Under the pieces are notes generated by a model. The model saw nothing but the letters and a program-made list of their open reading frames with translations. It was not told the origin of the DNA and did not search any database. A stretch of 62,843 bases of DNA, taken from assembly GCA_019155205.2 (NCBI GenBank), contig JAHNZQ020000016.1, positions 1,249,749-1,312,591 on the forward strand, read 5' to 3'. Made by a program: the position numbers and the translations under genes. The stretch is from Gracilaria vermiculophylla (taxonomy: Eukaryota; Rhodophyta; Florideophyceae; Gracilariales; Gracilariaceae). This document shows positions 51,405-61,885 of the stretch, in pieces. Positions within the stretch are counted from its first letter, which is position 1; every line of letters starts with the position of its first letter.

Positions 51405-52103
51405 GGGTGCTCGAGGGGTTTGTTTTCCGTGCAGTGGAAGTGGTCGTGAAATGAATTGCGCTGGATAGCGCTCGTCGATAGCGTGAGAGTAACGGCGTTT
51501 ACCGTGTCTTTTGGAAGTGCAAAGGGTTGCAATAGGGCAAGGGAAGGTTTGACGAACGCTGTGAGAGAGGAATGGAAGGACGTATAATTGGGCCTCGTCC
51601 TCTGGCCGGCGGTGACGGTGCTTGTCATCGGTGCTGCTGCGCAATGCATATATCAAAATTTTAGCTGCCGTCAGTGGCGAAGCGCTATTGGATTTCTGAG
51701 TGAAACGGGGGTCAGTTCGGAGGCGTTGGAGAAACTACTGTGCAAAACAGTGCCTATTGCGAGTGGCCAGAGGTAAACAAGCCGTCGCCCACCGGCGTAA
51801 ACCGCCCGTGATCATGTGAATAGCGCGCATGTGCGCCATGCGGGCGACCTAGGGTAGCGCGAGCTCGTTATTGGCCGCACGTATGCCGCAACGCGACCGT
51901 GGAAGCTCGCCAGTGGAAGCCGCTGCGACGCGCACGCGCAACCTCTCCGAGACGCGCAGCGCCGTTCCGCGCCATCTATTTCGACCGCGCCTCAGCCCAC
52001 GGGCGCTCTCCATTGAGCGGGAAATCGTTCTCGTCGGCTATAGTGGGCCCACGCTATCTGCTTCTCCCTTTGTCCTTTCCTCTCCCCCACACCATTTTCC
52101 ATC
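51405..52103. other. Intergenic upstream of bZIP gene
   Basis: 700 bp; the right part (51780-52103) is GC/CT-rich and ends in a pyrimidine-rich leader just before the bZIP ATG. No gene called. Confidence 0.4.
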
Positions 52104-53852
52104 ATGCTTCCCCAAAACTTCCCCGAGTCCTATCTGTCCTCCTCTGCTCCCCTTCCGTTTTACTCCGGGCAGTTTCCCATCAGAGTTCCTCCCGCCGACT
52201 CGCCTGTCAACCTGGGCATGCCGCCCACCTCGGCCCCGACCGCCAATGTCGGCATTGGCCCCTCTTCTGAGTCCACGCTCTCCTTCGACGTCGGGGATAT
52301 GACAACCTCAGATTTGTTGCATAACATTAACCCCGACCTTTTCCACTATATTAAGTGCAACACGCCCCACGTCTATTCTGGCCTTGTTGCTCAAGAGCGA
52401 ACAAATGGTACTTCCAATACCGACCCCTCCGCTCCCATTTTCCCTTCCAGTGACCCTAATATGCTCACCGCTCCACTGCCGCCTAACGTCAACTACTCAT
52501 GTACACAATCTCCATCCAATTCTAACTTTCTGAGGCTAGGGAACCCCGTTCGCAGTGTCACTCCCGCCTCATCCCTTTCTGTCATATCGGCCGGAACAAA
52601 CCCCACCAACTCGCCCTCGAAGACTATCGTTAACCCTCGTTCCCCAATCCATACCATGCCCCCACCTTTCACGGTGCCCATGCCCCCCTACCTCACCAAC
52701 CCGGCTGAGATTATGCAGAATCCCGCCCTGATGGCTGTTTTGCGCCAGGCCCAGGCAATGGTGTCCATTCCACAACTCCAGCAAGAAGCCACATGTGGCT
52801 CCAGTTTTCCGCCCGGCTCTGCTGCGTTTAATTCCCCCCGACAAGGATCAAACAACGCCACTATTGCCGCTGTCGCGGGCGCAGCCGCCGCCGCTGCAGC
52901 GGCAGCCGCCGCCAATAGTCCTGATCCGCAAGGTGAGCACAGCAGATTCGGGCCGACGCCCGTGCAGAACAGACGCCCTGCTCAACACACCCGCCCCCGA
53001 ACACAAGCACCGTGTGCACTAAGCCATGCCAGAATTCCTTCCACTCGAGCTGCTTCAGCATTAAAGTCGTCGCAGTTACCACTACAAGTTCCTGCGACTA
53101 CTCTTGATCCTGTGCATCGCCGCCCTCACCAAGTTTCTGCAACAGTTCGAGGTCAGAAAAGACCAAATTCGTCACTGAAGCAGGTTGACACATCCTCCGC
53201 TTCCATCGCCAACAACTTTTCACCTGAGATCCGACCTTCAACAACATCTACCACAGTGTCGCATTCCCCGTCGAGTGCATCGGCATCAGCAAGCCGCCGC
53301 AGATTACACCCTGCTGGAGGCGCGCTTGCTGGTGTAGCTGCCGATGTTAGCGGCCTCGCCGGGTCGGCTGCTTCCAGCAGCGTCAATGACGTTCCGCTGA
53401 GCACTGGCAGGATGGCAGCACAACCAAAGACCGCGCCTCGTCAAGAGCCTGATATCGACGAAGACACAGGCGTCGAAGTGAAGAAGGCGATGCGGGCAGA
53501 ACGGAACCGACAGAGTGCTGCAGCAAGCCGTGAGCGCAAGAAGCATTACATCAAGGAACTTGAAAGACGCGTTGATATGCTGTCGCGAGAAAACGCAATG
53601 ATGCAGGTCAAGCAGTTCCGCTTAGTGCGTGAAAGATTGGTTGAAGAGTCGAAGATACTCCATCAGGTGAAGGAGCTGAAAAGAAAAGTTGAGGATCGAG
53701 ACATGGAGATACACAAGTTGTCGCGAGAGCTGCAAAACGCCAAGTTGAAAAGCGGAGACGGCAGCGACGATGATGATAGACTGGATTTGCCGCGACCAAG
53801 CACATGGGACGCAGCCGAATGGAGGAACAGAGGATCACGGCGAGGAGTGTGA
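52104..53852 (+). CDS. bZIP transcription factor
   Basis: An intronless gene of 582 aa. The bZIP is near the C-terminus: the basic region KKAMRAERNRQSAAASRERKK at 460-480 contains the diagnostic N-x2-SA-x2-SR-x-R-K pattern (N468, S471, A472, S475, R476), followed by a zipper with L486, L493 and M500 at heptad spacing, continuing as charged coiled coil to ~560. The N-terminal 455 residues are low complexity, rich in Pro/Ser/Asn/Thr, with a run of Ala from ~52880 to 52914. Such factors bind ACGT-core or related DNA as dimers; the target is unknown. An acidic patch (DGSDDDDR) follows the coil. Confidence 0.93.
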   Translation: MLPQNFPESYLSSSAPLPFYSGQFPIRVPPADSPVNLGMPPTSAPTANVGIGPSSESTLSFDVGDMTTSDLLHNINPDLFHYIKCNTPHVYSGLVAQERTNGTSNTDPSAPIFPSSDPNMLTAPLPPNVNYSCTQSPSNSNFLRLGNPVRSVTPASSLSVISAGTNPTNSPSKTIVNPRSPIHTMPPPFTVPMPPYLTNPAEIMQNPALMAVLRQAQAMVSIPQLQQEATCGSSFPPGSAAFNSPRQGSNNATIAAVAGAAAAAAAAAAANSPDPQGEHSRFGPTPVQNRRPAQHTRPRTQAPCALSHARIPSTRAASALKSSQLPLQVPATTLDPVHRRPHQVSATVRGQKRPNSSLKQVDTSSASIANNFSPEIRPSTTSTTVSHSPSSASASASRRRLHPAGGALAGVAADVSGLAGSAASSSVNDVPLSTGRMAAQPKTAPRQEPDIDEDTGVEVKKAMRAERNRQSAAASRERKKHYIKELERRVDMLSRENAMMQVKQFRLVRERLVEESKILHQVKELKRKVEDRDMEIHKLSRELQNAKLKSGDGSDDDDRLDLPRPSTWDAAEWRNRGSRRGV

Positions 53853-54348
53853 GTTCAAGACATTTTTACCCACCAGCAAAGTTCTCCGTTGTTATCGGGT
53901 TGCCCGAATACGACGTTGTCTAGCGGTTGCGAGGGGCATGAGCTCGCTGTTCCTCCTCAACCGCGATCACCGAGATGCCGATAACGGGGTGGTAAAGGTT
54001 GTACAAAATACGAGTCACAAGATAAAGTAGCGTGCGTGCATTATTCTCGATCCGGAGGCGGATGTTGTTCGGTGATTGTATCTTTCCTACTTTACCAGAG
54101 TAATACCTTCAAAGCAACGTTGAACACCCGTTTCCAAAAAACCATCCAAAAATGAATCTTTAATTCGTGTGAAAAAAAATAGAATCACCTTTAAAATCAG
54201 AACCACAGCGTTTTTGTTCACATTACTGTTCTCCGAGAGTAACACCCTTTCCACACTACCCCAGGACACAGTGCATTTCGTCCAAATTCCCCCCTGAGGG
54301 CTGTTCCGAATAAGCACATACTTAAATGCGTGTGCTTTATTGAGATTT
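53853..54348. other. Intergenic 3' of bZIP gene
   Basis: About 500 bp, nothing recognised; composition becomes AT-rich. Confidence 0.4.
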
Positions 54349-54520
54349 ATGAAGTATATACGTGGGGGTTATCACCCGGCTGCGAGGGATGATAACGCCC
54401 GAGGGCTATGATATGAACCCGAGGCGCAGCCGAGTGGTGAATATCATGGCCCGAGGGCGGTTATCATCCTGACGCAGTCGGGTGATAACATGCTTATCAT
54501 CTGGGCTTTATACTTCATAT
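54349..54520. repeat. Imperfect hairpin / MITE-like inverted repeat
   Basis: Arm 54368-54414 (gttatcacccggctgcgagg to gggctatgatat) pairs with arm 54441-54489 (atatcatggcccgagggcgg to gggtgataac) with few mismatches, around a 26-nt loop rich in cccgagg. Outer short arms atgaagtata (54349) and tatacttcat (54510) extend the symmetry. No ORF inside. It may be a small non-autonomous element. Confidence 0.75.
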
Positions 54521-54870
54521 CGATATCTTCATATCAGAACGGTAAACGTTGCGATTCATGCTCAAACGTGCCCAATCGATTAGCTAGTTTGTAGTGTTCG
54601 CCTTGCGTACTGTAAACTTTCCGGCTTTTGCTATATCTCTCTCTTGCAGGTTTTCTTATATCTTGCTGCAGTGCAAGATATCGGAGCCAAAATACAAGAT
54701 ATACAAAGCTCTAGTGCAAGATATAGGCTTCAAGGAATATTTTCACTTTTCAGACACTATTTTTTGGGGGATATCTAGCTTACCCAGTTGATAAATGGCA
54801 TTTTGATGCAAATCATCGTTTTTTAATACTAAAAGCCACCAGAATCAATTCTCTCAAACTTTCAAGTTTA
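54521..54870. other. AT-rich intergenic, nothing recognised
   Basis: 350 bp between the hairpin and the next transposon relic. A ttgcagg...ctgcagtgcaagatat duplication (caagatat repeated around 54675-54725) is visible but unexplained. Confidence 0.35.
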
Positions 54871-56058
54871 TAACCCGTTTCAAAATTTCAGGACATTTCA
54901 CTTTCAAACTTCATTTTGCCTTCTATAGTACTTAATTATCACGTCTGTGTACCAAATGATACTAATTCAACGAACTTTAGTCCCGTTTCTTTAACGTCCC
55001 ATACATAGAATAATCATGATTTTCGCACAATTTCCGATTCTTTTTTTTAAATCAATATATGTTCAAAATGGCTTGTATTGGCCATAAATCATTCTAACGA
55101 GTACATTTTATTCATTCCCAAAAACATTTATGAGCATTTAACGCACAAGTATCCGCCTTATATTACTTTGTAGTAAGCAAAGAACGTTCTCCATTATTGT
55201 GGAGTTCTTAACTGTGGTGTTATCTTGGCGCAGAAGCAGTTTCCATTTCTGATACGATATTTATCGTTTTAATAAACATTTTGTATAAGCATTTGGTATC
55301 CTTTCCTGGTTGAAAACACTGACTGGAAAGGCCTTTTATGTAATTCTTTACTTCGAGAGATCAGTCCGTAGCATAATATAAGCACTAATAGAAATTCATT
55401 TTTTTCATATTCTGTTTGCTTTTTTTCACTTATTAGAGCAATATCTAAAACCCAGTAGTTTATCTAAACAAAATTTGTGCACAATTATAAAAACGTTCCA
55501 TTCACAATTGTTTGTCTTTTTAGTGCTATTAGAGCTATATGAAATCCTTTTTTGTTTATTTTAAGCTTTCGAAAGGGAGTTTTATTCAGGTATTTACCTA
55601 GAAGAGTGTTTTAACGTTATTAATTACTAATTTTGTTCTTTTCCATACATGCATAGTTCTTTCTAAGGACGTTTGAGCGCAAACTGAACTTTCAGATTAA
55701 CGTTATTGAAAAACATAACGTTTATCATATTGAAAGATAAGAAAATACAAGGCTATCAATAAATCCCTATCTTTATTTACCTTGAGTGTTTAAGAATCTG
55801 CAGAAATATAAACGTAAAGGTCCAAAGCTAAAATACTGCTTGACATATTGTGATGCAAGCTTATTATAAAGAATATTTTATACTGTTTTGAATAAGAAAA
55901 GCAATATGTTGTTCAAGTAATCACATACGAGTTCAAAACGTCTTATCTATTTGAAACGCCAGTTTGAACGGTTTCAGGGAGTGAGAAGCCTAAAAAAAGG
56001 CAGCTTTGTCCATTTTGGCGAGTTTTTTGGGTGTCCTATACTTTTGAAACGCAGTGTA
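54871..56058 (+). mobile_element. Heavily decayed Tc1/mariner-type element (copy 4)
   Basis: About 1.19 kb, strongly AT-rich. The right end (gtcctatacttttgaaacgc, ending gtgta at 56058) is the reverse complement of the left end near 54875 (cgtttcaaaatttcaggaca). The same end sequence occurs in copy 3 and the total length equals copy 2. No transposase motif survives that I can read, so the call rests on the ends and length. Confidence 0.5.
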
Positions 56059-56081
56059 ATTCCGCTCTCAGCCAAGCAGAC

Positions 56082-56469
56082 TGTAGTACAGTGGTTTCTA
56101 AGGTGATATTTTCGTGTGGCTTTGCGACAAAAATCCCTAAGAAGAGTGCGTATTTTATTAACTGAGCCGCGTGGTGAGTTATTTAGCCTACGTGTGCCGC
56201 AGTACTCCTGAAAAACTGTAGAATTTTGATTTAGCTTTGTTAATAAGTTCAGGTTGTTATTACAGTAGTGAGACCTGTCGAGGCGAGCTCCCAGATTTGT
56301 ATTTAATCTGTCGATCGAGCTCCACTTCTGGGGGAAGTAAACTAAGCAGCTCTGAGTCTTCGTCTGGAGTTTCCGGTTGCAAACTCTTGTCGAACACGTT
56401 TAGGTCTCTAAGCCGCCAATCCCCAGGTTGCCTTATAGCAACGCCTGTGGAAGCATCGTCCGCCCAGTG
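56082..56469 (+). mobile_element. LTR fragment A (5' part of a solo LTR, plus orientation)
   Basis: Starts tgtagtacagtggtttctaa and is alignable throughout with the complete LTR at 60441-61010 and the reverse complement of LTR F; includes a TATA-like tgtatttaat at ~56299. It stops at gcccagtg where the minus-oriented LTR E begins, so its 3' third is missing. Confidence 0.7.
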
Positions 56470-57582
56470 TGTGGTACTGTCAGCCCTCCTCTCGAGTTAG
56501 TAAAGCACAACGTCCGGTTGGAGGTTTTGTTGACTCCAAAAGCACGTATTCCTAAAGGTGGTCTCCGGTATCCACTGTCGCGAGCCGGGGGAACTCTGAA
56601 AGGGGATCTGCAAACACAAAGCGGAGGGGGAGGTGAATTGGGCAGACAATGCTTCTACATGTGGTACTGTCACCCCTCCTGTCGAGGTAGTAAAGCACAA
56701 CGTCCGTTAGGAGTTCTTGGTGACTCCAAAGGCGCGTATTCCTAAAGGTGGTCTCCGGTATCCGCTGTCGCGAGCCGGGGAAATTCTGAAAGGGATCCGC
56801 AAACACCAAGCGGAGGGGGAGGTTCACTGGGCGGACAATGCTCCTACAAGCGCTGCTATGATGCGACCTGGGGATTGGCGGCTTAGAAACCTGCGTGAAT
56901 AGACAAAAGACTCCAACCGGAAAATGTAGAAGAAGACTCAAGGGTGCTTGTCTTTACTCCCACAGAGGTGGAGCTCAACCGGCAGCTTAAATATCTAGCC
57001 GGGGGCCCGTCTCGGCAGGTCGCATTACTGTGCTAATTACCTGCATAAAATATTTAAAATAAATAATAAATTCTACCGTACCTTAAGGATACTGTAGCGC
57101 ACGCGGGCAATATTATGCACCCCGTGGCCCAGCTAATAAATTACGAAACCTCCTTAGGAATATTATGCATTAAGGCCAAACCACCATATTTCCGTAGGAG
57201 CCACTGTACTACACTACAGGCGCTGCTATGATGCGACCTGGGGATCGGCGGCTTAGAAACCTGAGTTGATCGACGAGAGACTCCAACCGGAAATGTAGAT
57301 AAAGACTCAAGGGTGCTTGCCTTTACTTCCCCAGAGGTGGAGCTCAACCGGCAGATTAAGTATAAAGCCCGAAGCCCGCCTCGCCAGGTCTCACTACTTT
57401 AATAATTACCTGCATAAATTAATTAAAATAAATAATAATTCTACCGTCTCTTAAGGATAATGTAACGCCCGGGGGCGGAATTATGCACCACGTGGCTCAG
57501 CTAATAAAATACGAGCCCTCCATAGGAATATTATGCCATAAGGCCACACAACAATTTTTTCCTTAGGAGCCACTGGAATACA
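56470..57582 (-). mobile_element. LTR E (minus orientation), split by LTR F
   Basis: Segments 56470-56659 and 57214-57582 together make one LTR of about 560 bp in reverse orientation (first bases tgtggtactgtcagccctcc; last bases cactggaataca). It is interrupted by LTR F, with the five bases ctaca present on both sides of F. Confidence 0.75.
56660..57213 (-). mobile_element. LTR F, complete solo LTR nested inside LTR E
   Basis: 554 bp bounded by tgtggtac at 56660 and gtactaca at 57213 (inverted termini), flanked by a 5-bp target-site duplication ctaca (56655-56659 and 57214-57218). Internal TATA-like sequences lie in reverse orientation. No internal retrotransposon coding remains, so it is a solo LTR. 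Confidence 0.85.
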
Positions 57583-58301
57583 TACCCCCTTTCCTAAATT
57601 GCATCACGTCCTCGAGGTGCATCTTCCGATTCTTTGATCCGTGGAGTGGCTCCTGTCGGTGTTGCCGCAAGCGCGGCTTCTAGCGATTGACACATTTTCT
57701 CCTTCAGGCGTTCCTCCATTTCTTCATACTCTTGCGCGGAGCATTGCCGCGGGCTCGCGTTTCCTCCCCTGCGGTGTTTGCGGGCCTCGCTCCTCCTCGT
57801 CTCGGCTGCGTCTTTTCCTTATCGGCGTATCCTGTCTGGGCAACCGCGTCAGTTGGCGGCGTGAGCTCCCGCGCACTCGAGTTCGCCGTGCACGGTGCAG
57901 TCGCGCAACCTCCATGGCCGGAGCGTGGGTCAGTTCAGATAGGACACTGACTCCCTTGATATGTTTGCCACTCCGATTCCTTCGAGGATTCTTCTTCGGA
58001 AAACACCCAATTCATCGCCTCCGTTCATTCCTTCTCCGTGAAGGTGCTAGTCTCGTAATGCTTTTGTCTGCATGCCCGTCATCCTCCACTGCATGTGAAC
58101 GCGCGCCTCGCTATGGTGCTCCATATTTCGCCTGATTCCAGTCGCCCGGCTTCTCCTCGAATTCCACGATGGCGGCTTGACGCGGCTCACTCCTCGGTGG
58201 TGTATATAACCGCGGGTCGTTCCCCAAGTGGCGTCAAATCTCTCTCCTCAGGTGCTACCACGCGTTCGCGTGCCATCCATCCAGCTTCCTACACCTTCAG
58301 C
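57583..58301. other. Region before gag-like remnant
   Basis: About 700 bp of GC-richer DNA than its left neighbour; frames at 57641-58135 lack domains. It may be internal retrotransposon sequence or another fragment's leader. Confidence 0.3.
58203..58209 (+). promoter_or_regulatory. TATA-box-like tatataa
   Basis: A clean TATATAA 93 bp upstream of an ATG (58302) that begins the gag-like remnant. It may be the promoter of the old element. Confidence 0.35.
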
Positions 58302-59219
58302 ATGTCTTCTCCGACTCCAGCGCCTTCGTCTCCTTCCAATCCTGAGGTGTACGAGAAGACAAGTTCCACCCCATTGTGAGGAGTTCTAATGGAGACGATG
58401 ACGGGCGAGCATACCCTGTTTCCCCGTCCGGCGCCTTTCCGGGTTGCTCAGGTGCCACGGATCCGAGTGCCCGACTACGACCCCTTGATGTAGAGCCTGG
58501 CGCATGATACGCCTCGTCGGTTACCGGCTCCGTCCCAGGATATGGGCGCACCTCCTGAGGTGATAACTCCGCAGCCCGCCGCAATGCCAAGTGCTCCCGC
58601 AGTGGTAGCCGCCGTGTCTCCTATGAAGAAGGACGAGATTACTCCCGTCCCGGAACCATCTGCCCCAGTGGTGCAACCCCCATTGCGGAGCGTCCCTACG
58701 CCTGTTCTTCGGCCTCGCCTGCGGAGCATTCCAGTTCCCGCACCGCCGTCACCTCCGGTGTCACCGACTCTGGATACCGGAGACCACCTTTAGGAATACT
58801 CGTTTTTGGAGTCAACAAAAACTCCTAACAAACGTTGTGCTTTACTACCTCGACAGAAGGGCTGACAGTACCAAACAGCTGGTCCGCCGTCCGCGGCTCC
58901 TTGCGTGGTGGTTGTTGCGCCATCCACGGAGGAGGCCGCATCGGGTGCACCGACGAAAGGAGTCTCCTCTGGGGCTCCGGAGGCTGCCTTCCAGGAGTTG
59001 GTGCAGGCGTGCCTGGTTACAGGTCGTTCTGCCCCGGCTTCTCTTCTAGAGGCTCTGCACGAGGCGCGTGCTTGGGTTTTAGAGCTCCACAAGGCCCGGG
59101 CATACAGAACCTCGATGGCAGCCATCAAGGAAAGCTTGTCGGAGTTCTTCGAGAGCGAATCGCTCACAGCGAAAGCTCGCCTCGACATGGAGTATATGAC
59201 GCGATTTGGTGATCTGTAG
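58302..59219 (+). pseudogene. Broken gag-like ORFs, plus strand
   Basis: Pieces at 58302-58379, 58542-58793 and 58905-59219 are Pro/Ala/Ser/Val-rich, then helical (QELVQACLVTGR, EALHEARAWVLELHKAR, TAKARLDMEYMTRF), reminiscent of the N-terminal part of a Ty3/gypsy gag. Stops and frame changes separate them, and a 102-bp LTR piece (58772-58873) interrupts them. Assignment as gag is by composition and position only. Confidence 0.4.
58772..58873 (+). mobile_element. LTR 3'-end fragment (plus orientation)
   Basis: From ggataccggagaccaccttt to gctgacagtacca it matches the last ~100 bp of the LTR family (reverse complement of 56473-56574). Only the 3' end is present. Confidence 0.75.
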
Positions 59220-59488
59220 TTGAAAGGAACCATGGCGATGGGTGGTAGTCCACGGTAGCGGCGGAATAAAATATCCTTGAGTTGCAGCAGAAGCTCTGTG
59301 AACGGTAGTTGCAATAAATTGAGCCGTGCCTGCGCACTCAGCGACATGAGGTGCCGCCGCGGGACTCTGCAAAAAGTGGGCAACAGCGTCCTGGAGGCAA
59401 CAAAGAGAACTCGAAGTGGGGAGGAGAAAGTCGAGGCGAAACCCAGCTCCATTCGGGGGCCGCCTCTCCCTTTCCTAAACGGAAGCGG

Positions 59489-59869
59489 CTATCCGGAGAT
59501 GCGTTTCCGCTCCATATTGGCCTTGTATCTTCTGATGAAATTATTCGGAATGTGCCCCGGAGGTTCTTCCTTGCAATCTTTTGAGGTTTACCCATACCAA
59601 CGGACGTGGTACCGTATCCCTGCCCGGGTTTGTCGGTGGGAGACCATATGGTCTACCGCGTAAAAGATATCACCTTGAGGGGCGATGATGGTGTCTGCAG
59701 CTTTCATCGATGGTTCACCAAAATGTGTAATGAGATTTCCAGTAGCAGGCGGTGTCGTCGCTCCTGGGGTGATCGGAAGAGGGAGTTCCGTGCGTGGTTT
59801 TTGAGGTGGGGTGGCAAGCAATTCTGAAGGGCTGGGCGTTGGGACTTTCGTCACCCTATCACGGGACAC
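59489..59869 (-). pseudogene. Chromodomain-like C-terminus of pol
   Basis: After a Pro-rich linker, YAVDHMVSHRQTR, YHVRWYG and, beyond one stop, EPPGHIPNNFIRRYKA match the shape of an integrase-linked chromodomain (aromatic VD-x-x-V-x-HR ... Y-x-VRWYGY ... EP ... Y). Such domains tether integrase to particular chromatin. Confidence 0.7.
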
Positions 59870-60045
59870 GACGTCTCAGAGCCCGTTTACCTTAATGGCG
59901 ACAGTGTCCCTATAGGTGTCCAGGACTTGGTAAGGCCCTGAGGTGTTTGGCACTTACTTGTGCGGGACGTCCGGCGTTTGATCGGATGTCTCTCCATGTT
60001 TGTCGATGAAAATCTCCTCGCTATACTTCAGGTGAGGGCCTTCCT

Positions 60046-61473
60046 TCACCATCCGGTCGAAATCCTGTTTGTATTTCCTCTGCGAGGCGTTGAGTCTCTC
60101 CTTTGCGAGAGAGATTGCTTCCTCGTACCCTTTTGAGATGGAGCGTTTTGCTTGAGCCGCTGTTGGTAATTATGGCTTATTGGTTGGTTGCGCCGAGGCG
60201 CGTGCCGCAATGACGGCCTTAGACGGGATGCGCGAGAGTACCAGATTAAAAAGGAGCGGTCCCCGTGGAGCGGTGCACCTGCAGGTTGTATGCATACGTG
60301 AGCGGGCCCACGTATGTGTCCCAATCCTTCTGTTGGTTTGCGACGCAGTTCTTCAAACTTGAGGCGATGGTTTTTTTAAACCTCTCCGCCCGTCCCATGG
60401 TCTGGTGATGACATGCAATAGTGAACATCTACTTCATCCCTGTAGTACAATGCATCCTAAGGTGATATTGTGGTGTGGTCTTGCTTCATGACCGGATATT
60501 CATAAGAAGAGCTAGTATTTTAATAACTGAGCCACTCGGTGCATACCTCGGCCCATGTGCGCTACAGTACCCTTGAAGAACGGTATAATTTAGATTTTTT
60601 TTAGTTAACTGGTGTAAGTAATTACTACAGTATTGAGACCTACCGAGGCGTGCTCCCAGGCGTGCTCCCGGCGGGGTAAGTAACCTGCCGATTTATCTGC
60701 ACCTCTGGAGAAATAAACCAAGCACCCTTGAGTCTAAGTCTAATTTTCCGGTTGGAGACTCTCCTACAACCTCTTTAGGTGTCTCAGCCGTCGATCTCCA
60801 GGTCACCTCGTAGCAGAACCTCTTGGAGCCTTGTCCGCCCTGTGAGCCTTCCTCTGCGCTTTGTGTTTGCATATCCTCTTTCAAAATTCCTCCGGCTCAT
60901 GATAGCGATTACTGGAGAACACCATCAGGAACGTGCACCTTTTGGAGTCAACAAAAGCTCCTAGCAGAAGTTGTGTACTAACAACTGGAAAGTAGAGCTG
61001 ACGGTACCACGCTCTCCAGCATTCAGGAGATGGCACTAAAGAGCTTTGCCGCAAACTGGGGTCCGATGTCCGTAAGAAGGTACAGCGGAATACCGTATTG
61101 GTAAACCCAGTTCTTCAGAAAGGTATCGGCAATTACTGCTACAGGGGTCATCGTAAGGAGAATAGTGCGCGTGATCTTCGAGAACCGACCGGTGATCATG
61201 AGAATAACTTGGAATCTTCACTTCGACTTGCGTAGAGGGCCCAAGATATCCGTGTCCACGAACTCCAGAAGGTGCTGAAGGCAGAAATAGGGTGAGTGGC
61301 GTCTGGTCTTTGCGGACATTCCCCCTAGTCGCGGGGCACGAGTTACAATCCGCCACAGCTTGGAAGGCAGCAGTAGCCATGTCCGGCCAATAGAATTCCC
61401 TCCTCATTGTTAGATACATACGCGGTCCATCGGGGTGGCCGGCGAGGCGAGGGTAGTGCGATAGAAGCAGCAC
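60046..61473 (-). pseudogene. Integrase fragments split by LTR D
   Basis: 61473-61290 encodes the H2C2 zinc-binding part (SHYPRLAGHPD, REFYWPDM, CNSCPATRG). After damaged core sequence, SDIGPQFAAKLFSAIS lies at ~61065-61020; LTR D then interrupts, and FTIACHHQTMGRAERFKKT (the last catalytic Glu is in AERF) with DTYVGPLTYAYN follow at 60428-60246. Stops and frame changes are present throughout. Confidence 0.85.
60441..61010 (+). mobile_element. LTR D, complete solo LTR inside the integrase
   Basis: 570 bp from tgtagtacaatgcatcctaa to gagctgacggtaccac, the plus-oriented counterpart of LTRs E and F but more diverged from them. It separates two adjacent parts of the integrase, showing it inserted after the pol element. 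No clear target duplication could be seen. Confidence 0.75.
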
Positions 61474-61885
61474 AATTTTCTATGGGCTCGTCGGGATCTC
61501 GTTTTGGAGAACTCCGTCCATGGGAGCGCGGCGTACAAGTACGCCGTCTCGGTTCACATCGAATGACGATTGTAGATTCCTCACGGTGGCGAGGCGCTCT
61601 TTGCAGTACGCATCTGTACTCTTCTACTTGAGGAATTTCACTATGAGGATGGAAATAACTTCTTTCTCCTCCTTAACAAAGGCCATAACCTCGGAGAGCC
61701 CATTAAATGTGCCTTCACGTTCACAGCATTTCAAGGATTCTCCATCGATTTATACTTTCCTGTCCGCGTTCTCGTTTACCAGACACGGAAATGTGTCCTC
61801 CAAAGGTATTTTGTATTCTATTTCGTTCGAGATTCGTGACAGCGCGCACGATGCCTGGTGTTTAATGCCAAGACGGTGAAAGATG

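Noticed and set aside
59351..59584. Plus-strand ORF after the gag-like pieces
   Set aside because: It lies antisense to the chromodomain end of the minus-strand pol, which has recognisable motifs; the plus frame is probably a shadow.
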